This document shows positions 53,039-61,519 of a stretch of DNA of 64,000 nt, piece by piece. Made by a program: the position numbers and the translations under genes. A model generated the notes under the pieces. It made no database searches, had not been told where the DNA came from, and saw only the letters and a list, made by a program, of their open reading frames with translations. Every line of letters starts with the position of its first letter. Position 1 is the first letter of the stretch. Source of the DNA: Pseudanabaena mucicola FACHB-723 (GTDB lineage Bacteria > Cyanobacteriota > Cyanobacteriia > Pseudanabaenales > Pseudanabaenaceae); assembly GCF_014696385.1 (NCBI RefSeq), contig NZ_JACJQB010000005.1:62001-126000 (forward strand), written 5' to 3'.

Positions 53039-55822
53039 ATGAGTCAAGCAGGAGCTAACCCATGGGATCGCCAATTTGTTAACCTTGGGCGAATCATGCA
53101 GTTCTTGCGTGATGAAGACAACATCGACAATCTCTTATCGGCAACTCTTGATTATTTAAGGGACAACTTCGACTACAAGCTCATCTGGATTGCTCTGTAC
53201 GATGCCGAAAATCACCGCCTAACGGGAAAATGTGGCACTACTCCTGCGGGAGAAATTAAGTTTTTAAAGGAAAGATTTGTTCTGAATGCAGGCGATCTTC
53301 TCGATCAGGTGCTTTTACAACGTAAACCCTTACCAATTCAAGATCTTCGTCTCGAAAAACGTAGTGGCGAATGGCAAAAATTAGCTCAGAAATTTGACAT
53401 CCAAGGCACGTTAATTTGGCCAATTTACCATCGCGATATCAGTTTAGGTATCGTCATGTTAGGCTCAACCCTATGGAACGTCACTCCACGTAACGAGGAA
53501 AAAGCAAGACTTTCCTCTGTCATTGGCACTCTTGGTTACACCCTAAACCGCCTCAATGACGAATGGCATCGCCACAATAATAAGCGTCCTGACGAGCATC
53601 TCCTCCAAATTCTTGCCAATATCCATAATGTCCCGACCCTCAATGAACGCCTGCAAGAAATCGTTCAGGAAACGCATCGGTTCATTATGCCCGATCATAC
53701 TAATGTCTATTGGTTCGAGAGAGAACATCAATATTTTTGGCGGAGGATCGCCAATCGTCAAGCAGGGCCAAAATCGAAACAAACTGTTGATAATACGGCT
53801 GGCGTAACTGTCCAAAATGCCCCAGAGCTATATCAGGCTCTATCGAAAGATCAGCTAGTAATGGTAGTGGATGCCAAATCCATGGCAAAAGGGGAAGTCA
53901 GCCACCGTGTCATGGAACAATTTGGGGCAGTGTCGATCATTATTGCACCGATCGTTTTCCAATCTGAATTATTAGGTTTTTTGTCAGTAGAAGGTGATGA
54001 TCCAAGGCTTTGGAATGAAGATGAGCTAAGTTTTATGAAAGGAGCAGCGCAAATAGCTGCCATTACGGCTCCTTTAGAACAAATGGAAGTGACCCTTGAG
54101 CGGATTGCTTCCGATCAAGTTCTCACCGCAGGTATTGCAAGGGCTATTTATTCCAATAATGACTGGCAAAGCGCTCTCGACCAAGCGGCTGAGCAATTAT
54201 GCCAGCGTTTACGTCTAGAAAGATTTTGGGTCTCTAGCTATGACAAAGATCTTGATGTCTTTCGTGTAGACTTCCAATATCATGCTAAAAATCGCCGCCC
54301 ACTCCCCGACCTGTTATCAGGAATAGCACCTGTTGATGTGCAGATGCTCGAACAGTCTAGCGAAGCCGCAACTGTCGAAAATCTTGAAAGTGATTTCAAA
54401 TTTTTGGCATGGCGCGCCCCCCTAATCGAGCTAGATGTGCGATCGATGATTGTCAGCAGTACCTCGGCTGGCAAAAACTTAGAAGGGCTGCTCAGTGTTG
54501 CCCACGAAGCACCCCGAACATGGTCACGACCTGAGAAAGAAATGGTACAGGCTGTTGCCCAACAGGTTGGCTTAATCGTGCATCAAAATGAATTACAGCG
54601 CTTGTCCGATGAACGCCAAAAATCACATCAAGCTGTGCAATTTGGACTAGTGGCTTTACAGCAAGCCAACAGTTTAGAGAAATTGCATCATACTGCCACT
54701 CAACTTATCGCACAGATTACGCAATCGCCTTTGGCGGTTTTGGTGGTCTGGCTCCCTGGCCGTCAAGGCGGACAGATTGCCTCAGTATTTGCGAGTCGTC
54801 CTGAATACCAGCTTAATATTAGTGAAACTTTGATGTCAATCGAAGACGATCCACTAGTGCAATGGACGACTCAAAGCGAAGGTGTTCTTCCCTTGAGTAT
54901 TTATGACTTGCCAGAACAAACTAAGGCTTGGTTAAATACACCTGCGATCGGACATCTAATGGTGACAGCACTCCGCACTAGTCCCGATCATCAACCCACA
55001 GGCATGATTTTAGTTGCCGATGTGGCAGGTCGCCGTTGGATTGATCGCCAGCTCCAAGGTTTTAACATGCTGACTAATCAACTGGCTTGGTCACGTCGTC
55101 ATTTGCTTTTGGTCGATAATCTCAAGCACAATCGTCAGGAGCTAGAGCGCCTTAACTGGTATAAACACCGTCGTCTCGAAGATATCTACCGTACCGTTAG
55201 TTCTGGTGTACAGCGATTACTCGATGCCGATGCCCGTGATAATGGTGCAGGGAGGGGCATTAATAACTTGACGCTCCAAAGTTCTCTCAAGCAATTACAA
55301 GGCTCTCTGCTACCTTTGCCACAGATTATTCGTAAAGAACAGTGGCGTTTGCGCCCCAACTATGAGACAACTCCCCTAGCAGGAATGTTGAAACGAGCTT
55401 TAGAGCGTGTTGACTCGCTGATTAGACAGAGACAAATTTGGTCACAGGTGCATAATCAGGCGAATGTGGTCATTGGTGGCGACATTGCTAAGATTGATAT
55501 GATCATCAATGAGTTGTTGCTGTTTGCCTGTGGTCGTTCTGAGGTGGGGGGACGTATTGATATCTGGTGTCGGCAAGTAGATGAAAAGTTTTTAGAGCTG
55601 TCAATTACTGACTATGGGGCTGTAAATGCCGATTTACTGAGAGAGTTACATCAAGGTCGCGAAATCGATCCTCTAGCACCTTCATTACTAGATCAGCCGC
55701 CGGGTTTACATCTAGCAATTTGCCAGACTCTTATGTTAGAAGCAGGCGGTGAACTAGCGCTCTATCAACTAGAAGATAACCGCATCTTGAGTCGTCTAAT
55801 TTTGCCAATTTCTAGCGCTTAG
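53039..55822 (+). CDS. Multi-GAF sensor protein with degenerate kinase-like C-terminus
   Basis: 927 residues. Several GAF-like domains are suggested (around 15-180, 195-355, 370-520 and 540-690). A helical stretch (about 700-750, LERLNWYKHRRLEDIYR) occupies the place of a dimerisation/His-phosphotransfer domain but lacks a clear HE motif. The C-terminal part resembles an ATPase domain (INELLLFACGRSEVGGRIDIW, ELSITDYGAVN, PPGLHLAICQTLMLEAGG), but the N-box second Asn is replaced (ELLLFACG) and the DxGxG loop reads DYGAVN. It therefore looks like a pseudokinase or a protein that no longer binds ATP normally. Confidence 0.75.
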   Translation: MSQAGANPWDRQFVNLGRIMQFLRDEDNIDNLLSATLDYLRDNFDYKLIWIALYDAENHRLTGKCGTTPAGEIKFLKERFVLNAGDLLDQVLLQRKPLPIQDLRLEKRSGEWQKLAQKFDIQGTLIWPIYHRDISLGIVMLGSTLWNVTPRNEEKARLSSVIGTLGYTLNRLNDEWHRHNNKRPDEHLLQILANIHNVPTLNERLQEIVQETHRFIMPDHTNVYWFEREHQYFWRRIANRQAGPKSKQTVDNTAGVTVQNAPELYQALSKDQLVMVVDAKSMAKGEVSHRVMEQFGAVSIIIAPIVFQSELLGFLSVEGDDPRLWNEDELSFMKGAAQIAAITAPLEQMEVTLERIASDQVLTAGIARAIYSNNDWQSALDQAAEQLCQRLRLERFWVSSYDKDLDVFRVDFQYHAKNRRPLPDLLSGIAPVDVQMLEQSSEAATVENLESDFKFLAWRAPLIELDVRSMIVSSTSAGKNLEGLLSVAHEAPRTWSRPEKEMVQAVAQQVGLIVHQNELQRLSDERQKSHQAVQFGLVALQQANSLEKLHHTATQLIAQITQSPLAVLVVWLPGRQGGQIASVFASRPEYQLNISETLMSIEDDPLVQWTTQSEGVLPLSIYDLPEQTKAWLNTPAIGHLMVTALRTSPDHQPTGMILVADVAGRRWIDRQLQGFNMLTNQLAWSRRHLLLVDNLKHNRQELERLNWYKHRRLEDIYRTVSSGVQRLLDADARDNGAGRGINNLTLQSSLKQLQGSLLPLPQIIRKEQWRLRPNYETTPLAGMLKRALERVDSLIRQRQIWSQVHNQANVVIGGDIAKIDMIINELLLFACGRSEVGGRIDIWCRQVDEKFLELSITDYGAVNADLLRELHQGREIDPLAPSLLDQPPGLHLAICQTLMLEAGGELALYQLEDNRILSRLILPISSA

Positions 55823-55889
55823 ACACATACTCTTGTCTTGGTAATTGTGTAATATTTAGACTCTAGTTGATCATTGACCGAGGATAAAT

Positions 55890-56090
55890 ATGGTTACATC
55901 ACTCAACATCAACGAAACCTTGTTACAAGAAGCCTTAGCGCTTGACAAGAATGTAACGATTGAGTCAATGATTGAAATAGCACTCTATGAATATGTTCAA
56001 CGCCGCAAACGCCTTAAACTATTAGATTTGTTTGGGGTGATCGATTATGACGAAACCTATGACTACAAAAGGCAAAGAGAGCAATCATGA
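55890..56090 (+). CDS. vapB: VapB-type antitoxin
   Basis: 66 residues. A short ribbon-helix-helix-like N-terminus (SLNINETLLQEALAL, TIESMIEIALYEYVQRRKR) and an acidic/aromatic C-terminus (LLDLFGVIDYDETYDYKRQ) fit the VapB antitoxins of the Arc/MetJ type. The C-terminal part should cap the toxin active site. It overlaps vapC by ATGA. Confidence 0.85.
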   Translation: MVTSLNINETLLQEALALDKNVTIESMIEIALYEYVQRRKRLKLLDLFGVIDYDETYDYKRQREQS

Positions 56091-56497
56091 GTGTTATCGT
56101 GGATACCTCTGTTTGGTCAATAGCTTTACGCCGCAATTCGCTAAAGGCTTTCTCTCCCCATGTAGAAGTATTGCGAGATATGATCACCAATGATCAAGTC
56201 GCTTTAATAGGAGCAATTCGTCAAGAAATTCTCTCAGGAATTCGCGTCTTTGAACAGTTTGCAAGATTACGGGACTACCTCAAAGCTTTCCCTGATCTGG
56301 AATTAGTATCAGAGGATTACGAAGTTGCGGCAGAATTTTTTAATACTTGCCGCAGCAAAGGTATTCAAGGCTTAAATACTGATTTCTTGATTTGTTCTGT
56401 AGCTCATCGTCTAGGCTATAGCATTTTGACAAATGACAATGACTTTCGGAACTTTCAATCGCATATTCCCATTGTTTTAGTTAAGATTGATGACTAG
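56087..56497 (+). CDS. vapC: VapC-type PIN ribonuclease toxin
   Basis: 136 residues with the PIN acidic set: VIVDTSVWSIALRR (Asp), ALIGAIRQEILSGI (Glu), and NTDFLICSVAHRLGYSILTNDNDF (two Asp). VapC toxins cleave tRNA or rRNA when not held by VapB. Translational coupling to vapB is typical. It ends 14 bases before a convergent gene with no terminator-like sequence between. Confidence 0.88.
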   Translation: MSVIVDTSVWSIALRRNSLKAFSPHVEVLRDMITNDQVALIGAIRQEILSGIRVFEQFARLRDYLKAFPDLELVSEDYEVAAEFFNTCRSKGIQGLNTDFLICSVAHRLGYSILTNDNDFRNFQSHIPIVLVKIDD

Positions 56498-56511
56498 CAG
56501 ACTTTTTGCCT

Positions 56512-56772
56512 CTAACTTTGGCGGCGAATTTCCTGTAATAGCCATTCATCAACGGGCTGACCATCTTTGCGGACTAACTCAATCTCAATACTGGTGGATG
56601 AGTTTGAGCCAACGGGAGCCATTTTTTGATGAAAGTGAATGAGGTAGTCTTGGGGGCGATGATTGCGCTCTTTGAGCCAGTCTTGGACTTTTAATTCTGC
56701 GAAGAGGGACTGACCCTGCTCAAACATGCGCGAGACTTGCATTCTAATTGTAAAGGGATTGACTTGGGGCAT
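56512..56772 (-). CDS. Small conserved hypothetical protein
   Basis: 86 residues that I do not recognise. MPQVNPFTIRMQVSRMFEQGQ and FAELKVQDWLKER suggest an alpha/beta protein, and the second half has SIEIELVRKDGQPVDEWLLQ. It begins 12 bases after the mltA stop on the same strand and may be co-transcribed. Confidence 0.65.
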   Translation of the reverse strand: MPQVNPFTIRMQVSRMFEQGQSLFAELKVQDWLKERNHRPQDYLIHFHQKMAPVGSNSSTSIEIELVRKDGQPVDEWLLQEIRRQS

Positions 56773-56784
56773 AGATTTATTCCT

Positions 56785-58038
56785 TCATTTTTTCAGCACA
56801 AGATAGTACAGCTCTCCATCACCTTTGATCAGTCCTGCTCTTTGTTTGGCCTGATCGCCTGTACCCATAAAAATATCAACCCGCCCTGCTCCACGAATTG
56901 CACCACCTGTATCCTGATCTAAGACAAAGCGTTGAACTGGACGCATTACCAATTGCCCAGTCAAGGGATCATTGATTGGCAATTCGGTGCGAATCAAAGC
57001 AATACCACCAGAGGGAAAGATTTTTTTGTCGGTGGCAATCGAGCGCTCTGGACTAACTGGCACATTAATACTACCCGTTGCAAGTTGACCGTTAGTTTCT
57101 CGAAAGAAGACAAAACTGGGATTGCGATTGAGGTATTTGATTAAATCTTGGGGATTAGCCTGAAAATATGCAATCAAGGTTTGTAAAGTTACGTCTTCCA
57201 GACGCATTTTGCCATCACGCACTAGTTCTGCACCAACTGAACGATAGGGCTGGTCAGTTTTGCCTGCATAACCGATGGTTAGCAAGTTGCCATCGGGTAG
57301 CTCTAATCTAGCTGAACCTTGAACATGCACCAGAAATGCTTGAAAGCGATCGCTTAACCATGCGATTTCCAGACCTGCCATCCGCCGACTGCCCTCTAGC
57401 ATGGCACGGGTAGGATGGGGCTTGCGCCATTGCTTAAAATCGGCTGGCAATTGGTAGAGAGGATATTTAAACTCGGCGGTGCGGGTGCGACTGGCTTTAT
57501 ATACGGCCTCGTAGTAGCCCGTAAACTGAACGCTGCCATTGCCATCACGTCCGACGGATTTGTATAGATCGAATTCGCGGTTGACTGCTTGCTGTAAGTC
57601 TTTAGCTGTGCGCGATACTTGCACTAGTCGTCGAAATCGGACTAAGCTGCGCTCCATTAGATCACGACTAATACCTGCAACGGGGTAACGTTTGTCGGCG
57701 GCGGGGGTGCGAATATATTGCAAACTATGGTCGATCGCTTGCAGCAGACTATTACGATCGCGATCTAATAAATCATCGGTAATCTCAAGGGTGAGCGGAT
57801 TGACCGTACTAGGAGAAATTGGCACGATGGCTCTGTTCAGGCTTAGTTCCGTCGCTGCCGCAGGTAATTGAAAATCTGTTTGCAGATAGCAAGGTGGCAC
57901 AGTACAGATCAGCCCCACCCAAGTCGCAAATAGGATGTCACTACTGCGATGTACCAATGATTGCCAAGAGTTTCGCTGCCCATATTTAGGCAATTGTTGA
58001 GATGATGTTTTTTTGCTAAAGCTATGGGAACCAATCAC
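56785..58038 (-). CDS. mltA: Membrane-bound lytic transglycosylase A
   Basis: About 417 residues if translation starts at the GTG 58036-58038, which has GAGGAG nine bases upstream; the frame stays open to 58128, overlapping the upstream glycosyltransferase, but that stretch looks unconserved. A hydrophobic segment near the N-terminus (ILFATWVGLICTVPPCYL) is a likely signal or anchor. The MltA domain (about 110-320) has FTGYYEAVYKASRT and PLYQLP; the C-terminal 3D domain has QRFVLDQDTGGAIRG and GRVDIFMGTG with the catalytic Asp. It cleaves glycan strands with 1,6-anhydro product formation. Confidence 0.87.
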   Translation of the reverse strand: MIGSHSFSKKTSSQQLPKYGQRNSWQSLVHRSSDILFATWVGLICTVPPCYLQTDFQLPAAATELSLNRAIVPISPSTVNPLTLEITDDLLDRDRNSLLQAIDHSLQYIRTPAADKRYPVAGISRDLMERSLVRFRRLVQVSRTAKDLQQAVNREFDLYKSVGRDGNGSVQFTGYYEAVYKASRTRTAEFKYPLYQLPADFKQWRKPHPTRAMLEGSRRMAGLEIAWLSDRFQAFLVHVQGSARLELPDGNLLTIGYAGKTDQPYRSVGAELVRDGKMRLEDVTLQTLIAYFQANPQDLIKYLNRNPSFVFFRETNGQLATGSINVPVSPERSIATDKKIFPSGGIALIRTELPINDPLTGQLVMRPVQRFVLDQDTGGAIRGAGRVDIFMGTGDQAKQRAGLIKGDGELYYLVLKK

Positions 58039-58051
58039 CCTTGAAAACTCC

Positions 58052-58801
58052 TCATTTGATTTGCGCGTCATATTTGACGTTAATACTAGCCTTTTGTTCA
58101 TACAAACGATTGAGCCAACGTGGATCAATGTTTAAGTGATAGCAGATTTTTAACAACTGATTGAGCATAGCATGACAATATATTCCTCTCTGGCGAAACC
58201 GTCTAGCCGAGGTAATCACCTTGCCCTGAACCAGTGCTGGTTTAGCAAACTTGCTCAGCCGCTCGCTTAATACCGTATCTTCAAAAATATCGAGGTCGGG
58301 GACATTGCCAATTTTTTCAAGGAGTTGACGAGTAATAAACGGACAATGATCGAGGTAGACGATGCCTTTGTTTTTAACGCGAATGTTGTCAGAATACCAA
58401 GATGTAAAGTGCAGCAAAAAGTGTTCCCAGTCGAAACTATGCTGAAAAGCACCCCACGCGGAACCATTGCTTAGGGATTGTTCTATTAATGCGATCGCAA
58501 TTTGCTCAGGCAGGAGTGTGGCGGGATGATGTAGTAAAATTACGTCACCTGTACTCGCAGCAATGCCATCATTGAGTCTTTGGGCGCGGTTTTTGGACTG
58601 CGATCGTAAAATTTGGATATCGGGGGATCTAGCTGCATAATTTTCGATAATCAAATCAGTACCATCTTCACTGTCACTGACTACGACAATAATTTCTAGT
58701 GTGTGCTTGTCTGTATTTTGGTTGATTAAATTACTAATAATTCGCTCTAGATAGCCATGTCTAACTTCATTCAGACAAGGTAAGATGATAGATAGCCTCA
58801 T
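58052..58801 (-). CDS. Glycosyltransferase family 2
   Basis: 249 residues. GT-A fold: LSIILPCLNEVRHGYL, EIIVVVSDSEDGT and, in the usual DxD region, NDGIAASTGDVILLHHPATLLP with HP replacing the acidic pair. The C-terminal half (DLDIFEDTVLSERLSKF) carries the conserved ED segment. The pattern resembles the TIGR04283-type transferases. Substrates are unknown. It ends 13 bases before the likely mltA start. Confidence 0.75.
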   Translation of the reverse strand: MRLSIILPCLNEVRHGYLERIISNLINQNTDKHTLEIIVVVSDSEDGTDLIIENYAARSPDIQILRSQSKNRAQRLNDGIAASTGDVILLHHPATLLPEQIAIALIEQSLSNGSAWGAFQHSFDWEHFLLHFTSWYSDNIRVKNKGIVYLDHCPFITRQLLEKIGNVPDLDIFEDTVLSERLSKFAKPALVQGKVITSARRFRQRGIYCHAMLNQLLKICYHLNIDPRWLNRLYEQKASINVKYDAQIK

Positions 58802-58825
58802 ACAATAGCCTAAATCAATTAATAG

Positions 58826-58879
58826 TTTATTTCTTAATTCACAAAAGTGTTATAACACTTTTGTGAATTAAGAAATAAA
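58826..58879. promoter_or_regulatory. Perfect 54-bp palindrome upstream of a hybrid kinase
   Basis: The arm reads TTTATTTCTTAATTCACAAA then AGTGTTA, with centre GTTATAAC, and it pairs exactly over 27 bp. It lies between the divergent glycosyltransferase and REC-kinase genes, 99 bases upstream of the latter. The half TTAATTCACAAAAGT recurs at 60313-60327 upstream of the second hybrid gene. It could be a binding site for a dimeric regulator, a transcript hairpin, or both. Confidence 0.6.
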
Positions 58880-58977
58880 TTGAACAAGGATTTTTAAGAT
58901 TTAAAAAAGTCTTTATAAATTCTATACATTTTTTAACCTTAGAATAATAAGTAGTAGTTAAATTTAGGGAATCAGCC

Positions 58978-60225
58978 ATGACTGATCAAAGCTTTGAGCG
59001 TATTGAAGAAATTGATGGTAAGCCTTTAAATAATGCTTCTGTTTTGATTGTTGACGATACTATTTATAACATTCAACTATTATCACTAATGTTGGTGAAG
59101 CAGGGATATGAGGTTGAACAGGCATCTAGTGGCTTAGAAGCTTTAGAAAAGATTGAACAAAAATTACCAGATATCATTTTGTTAGACATTCGGATGCCTG
59201 GACTTAATGGCTATGAAGTCTGCACAAAATTAAAAGCAAACCCAAGAACTAAGCATATTCCGATTATTTTTATTAGTTCTGTTGAAGAGGTTTCCGAGAA
59301 AGTCGAAGCTTTTTCTGTCGGTGGCGTGGACTATATTAGCAAACCATTTCAATTAATTGAAGTGCTAGCTAGAATTGAAACTCATTTACGTCTATGCGCT
59401 CTTCAAAAAAAGCTGCAAGAGCAAAATGAACGATTGCAACTTTCTTCAGAAGCATTATCGCGATCGCTTGAGCAAGAAAGAGAACTAAGTCAAATGAAAA
59501 CGGACTTTATTTCTGTTGTCTCCCATGAATTTCGCACACCCTTAACGACGATTCAGAGCGCATCGGAATTGCTGGAATATTATGAATGGACTAAGGCAGA
59601 ACAGGTTGAACAGTTACATCAAATTCAATCGGAAGTTAGGCATATGACAGCCTTAATGGAAGATGTTTTATTCCTCAGTCGTAGCAATACCAATAGAGCT
59701 AAGATCAATTTAACTAGATTTGATATTTTACAATTCTTAGCACAACTTTTACGTCAAATGAAAAGGACATTAGCTCAGAATTTTGAGCTAATGTCCTTTT
59801 TACAGATTACTGAATCTAATCTAATCATTGAAAATCCACATTTACAAAATGATCTGCCAGAATTTATGGTAGAAATGGACGAAAAACTGCTGCGCCAAAT
59901 TCTAAATAATCTTCTCACTAATGCAATCAAATATTCTACGAATGATAAAACAATTGACATCAAAGTTATGCTCGATCAAGGTTATGTAACCTTTGTAATT
60001 AGTGATCATGGAATTGGCATTCCTGAAGAAGATATATCACATTTATTTAGTGCTTTCCATCGAGGTAAAAATGTGGGTATCTTGCCCGGTACAGGATTAG
60101 GGCTATCAATTGTCAAAAATTGCATTGATATTCATAATGGCTCTATTAATGTCAGCAGTCAGATAAATGTTGGGACTGAGTTTACAGTAGTTTTACCAAC
60201 TGAATGTGAAACTCTATATCAGTAA
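58978..60225 (+). CDS. Response regulator-histidine kinase hybrid
   Basis: 415 residues: an N-terminal receiver (about 20-135) with phospho-Asp70 in IILLDIRMPG and Lys in DYISKPF, a coiled-coil linker (LQKKLQEQNERLQLSSEAL), HisKA with SHEFRTPLTTI (His183), then a HATPase domain with LLRQILNNLLTNAIKYS, VISDHGIGIPE and GTGLGLSIVKN. All catalytic motifs look intact. A perfect hairpin (59761-59800) encodes residues 262-275 between HisKA and HATPase, where related kinases vary in length. There is no transmembrane segment, so it is a cytosolic phosphorelay component. Confidence 0.9.
   Translation: MTDQSFERIEEIDGKPLNNASVLIVDDTIYNIQLLSLMLVKQGYEVEQASSGLEALEKIEQKLPDIILLDIRMPGLNGYEVCTKLKANPRTKHIPIIFISSVEEVSEKVEAFSVGGVDYISKPFQLIEVLARIETHLRLCALQKKLQEQNERLQLSSEALSRSLEQERELSQMKTDFISVVSHEFRTPLTTIQSASELLEYYEWTKAEQVEQLHQIQSEVRHMTALMEDVLFLSRSNTNRAKINLTRFDILQFLAQLLRQMKRTLAQNFELMSFLQITESNLIIENPHLQNDLPEFMVEMDEKLLRQILNNLLTNAIKYSTNDKTIDIKVMLDQGYVTFVISDHGIGIPEEDISHLFSAFHRGKNVGILPGTGLGLSIVKNCIDIHNGSINVSSQINVGTEFTVVLPTECETLYQ
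59761..59800. repeat. Perfect inverted repeat inside the kinase coding sequence
   Basis: Arms AAAAGGACATTAGCTCA (59761-59777) and its exact complement (59784-59800) around a 6-base loop. It is translated in frame as KRTLAQNFELMSF between HisKA and the ATPase domain. Confidence 0.85.
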
Positions 60226-60312
60226 TTAACAGCTTCAAAAACATTTGCTGATACCAAAGTTAAAAATTGCACAAATATTTTTAACCTTGAAAGTTCTGAC
60301 TGAGTTGTAATT

Positions 60313-60327
60313 TTAATTCACAAAAGT
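60313..60327. promoter_or_regulatory. Half-site matching the 54-bp palindrome
   Basis: TTAATTCACAAAAGT is identical to the left arm of the palindrome at 58834-58848. It lies 82 bases upstream of the second hybrid gene. A second shared string, TTTTTAACCTT, occurs at 58930-58940 and 60278-60288. Chance is possible in A/T-rich DNA. Confidence 0.4.
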
Positions 60328-60408
60328 TTTGCCATTCTGTCATGAATTGATATTATTTAGGTTAGGACTGATCTGTATAATGTTGATCAAAGGTAATGAA
60401 AGGCTAGC

Positions 60409-61506
60409 ATGAAAAAAATCCTCCTCATTGAAGATAATCCTAATGTCTTGCTAAATACCACTAAGATGCTACAGGCGGAGGGGTATATCGTAATTAGTGC
60501 TGGAGATGGTCGCACTGGTCTCGAAATGGCACAGCAGCATATTCCTAGCTTGATTATTTGCGATATTATGATGCCTGAACTTGATGGCTATGGAGTAATT
60601 TCAGCGCTACGGACTAATCCTGCAACCACCACAATTCCCTTTATATTTCTGAGCGCTAAGTCTGACAAAAATGATTTTCGGCAGGGAATGGAATTAGGTT
60701 CCGATGACTACTTAACTAAGCCATTTAGCAGAGATGAGCTATTAGGTGCAATCAATGCTCAGTTTAAAAAGCAAGATATTATTAGCAGCTATTACAAACA
60801 AGAATTAGATAACCTGCGCGGCAATATCTCTAAATCACTGCCGCATCAATTGTTATTCCCTGCGATCGAAATTATGGGGCTAGCCGATATTTTAGTAAAA
60901 AATTATCATGCCATGCAAGCCCATGAAGTCCCAGACATCGGCAAGCGGATTCGTAAAGCAGGGCGCGATATGCATGAGATGGTAAAAAAGTTTCTGCTCT
61001 ATGCAGAGTTGGAGTCAACGGAGAGCAATACCGAATGGAAGGATCAAATTCGTCATAGTCGGGCAACTTTTGTTGATATCGAAATGACGAGTTGTGCGAA
61101 AAAGATTGCCGAAAACTACAACCGTCTTTCGGATCTCCAAGTTGATGTTGCCGATACCAGTATTCGTATTTCTGACTCTTATCTCACTGTCATTGTCAAA
61201 GAACTAGTTGATAATGCCTTTAAGTTCTCGGCAGAAGGTAGTGCTGTTGAGGTTGTCGGTAGCTATGATGATCAAGAATATTGTTTCAAAATTACTGACC
61301 ATGGTCAGGGCATTGAGCCAGACCAACTTGCCAATTTTGGGGCATATATCAAATTCGAGAAGAAGCTTTACATTCAGCAGGGTACAGGCTTGGGCTTAGC
61401 GATCGCAAAAAGACTGTTGGAGTTACATGGTGGCAGGCTGGAAATTGAGAGTGTTCCCTATGAGCAAACTGTCGTCAAAGCCTTTCTTCCCCTTAGTAGC
61501 CGTTGA
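60409..61506 (+). CDS. Response regulator-histidine kinase hybrid (second)
   Basis: 365 residues. The receiver (about 1-120) has Asp52 in LIICDIMMPELDG and Lys in DDYLTKPF. The middle has a short His-containing helix SLPHQLLFPAIEIM (His146), a degenerate relative of the HisKA box in which the usual E/LRTPL is replaced by QLLFPA. The C-terminal HATPase domain is intact: KELVDNAFKFS, KITDHGQGIEP and GTGLGLAIAKRLLELHGG. It lies 183 bases downstream of the first hybrid and may work with it in a relay. It ends 13 bases before the convergent phzF-like gene. Confidence 0.85.
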   Translation: MKKILLIEDNPNVLLNTTKMLQAEGYIVISAGDGRTGLEMAQQHIPSLIICDIMMPELDGYGVISALRTNPATTTIPFIFLSAKSDKNDFRQGMELGSDDYLTKPFSRDELLGAINAQFKKQDIISSYYKQELDNLRGNISKSLPHQLLFPAIEIMGLADILVKNYHAMQAHEVPDIGKRIRKAGRDMHEMVKKFLLYAELESTESNTEWKDQIRHSRATFVDIEMTSCAKKIAENYNRLSDLQVDVADTSIRISDSYLTVIVKELVDNAFKFSAEGSAVEVVGSYDDQEYCFKITDHGQGIEPDQLANFGAYIKFEKKLYIQQGTGLGLAIAKRLLELHGGRLEIESVPYEQTVVKAFLPLSSR

Positions 61507-61519
61507 GAAAGTCATTGAA

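Noticed and set aside
58039-58128. Longer mltA start overlapping the glycosyltransferase gene
   Set aside because: The GTG at 58036-58038 has a strong GAGGAG site, and the extra N-terminal residues show no family conservation that I recognise.
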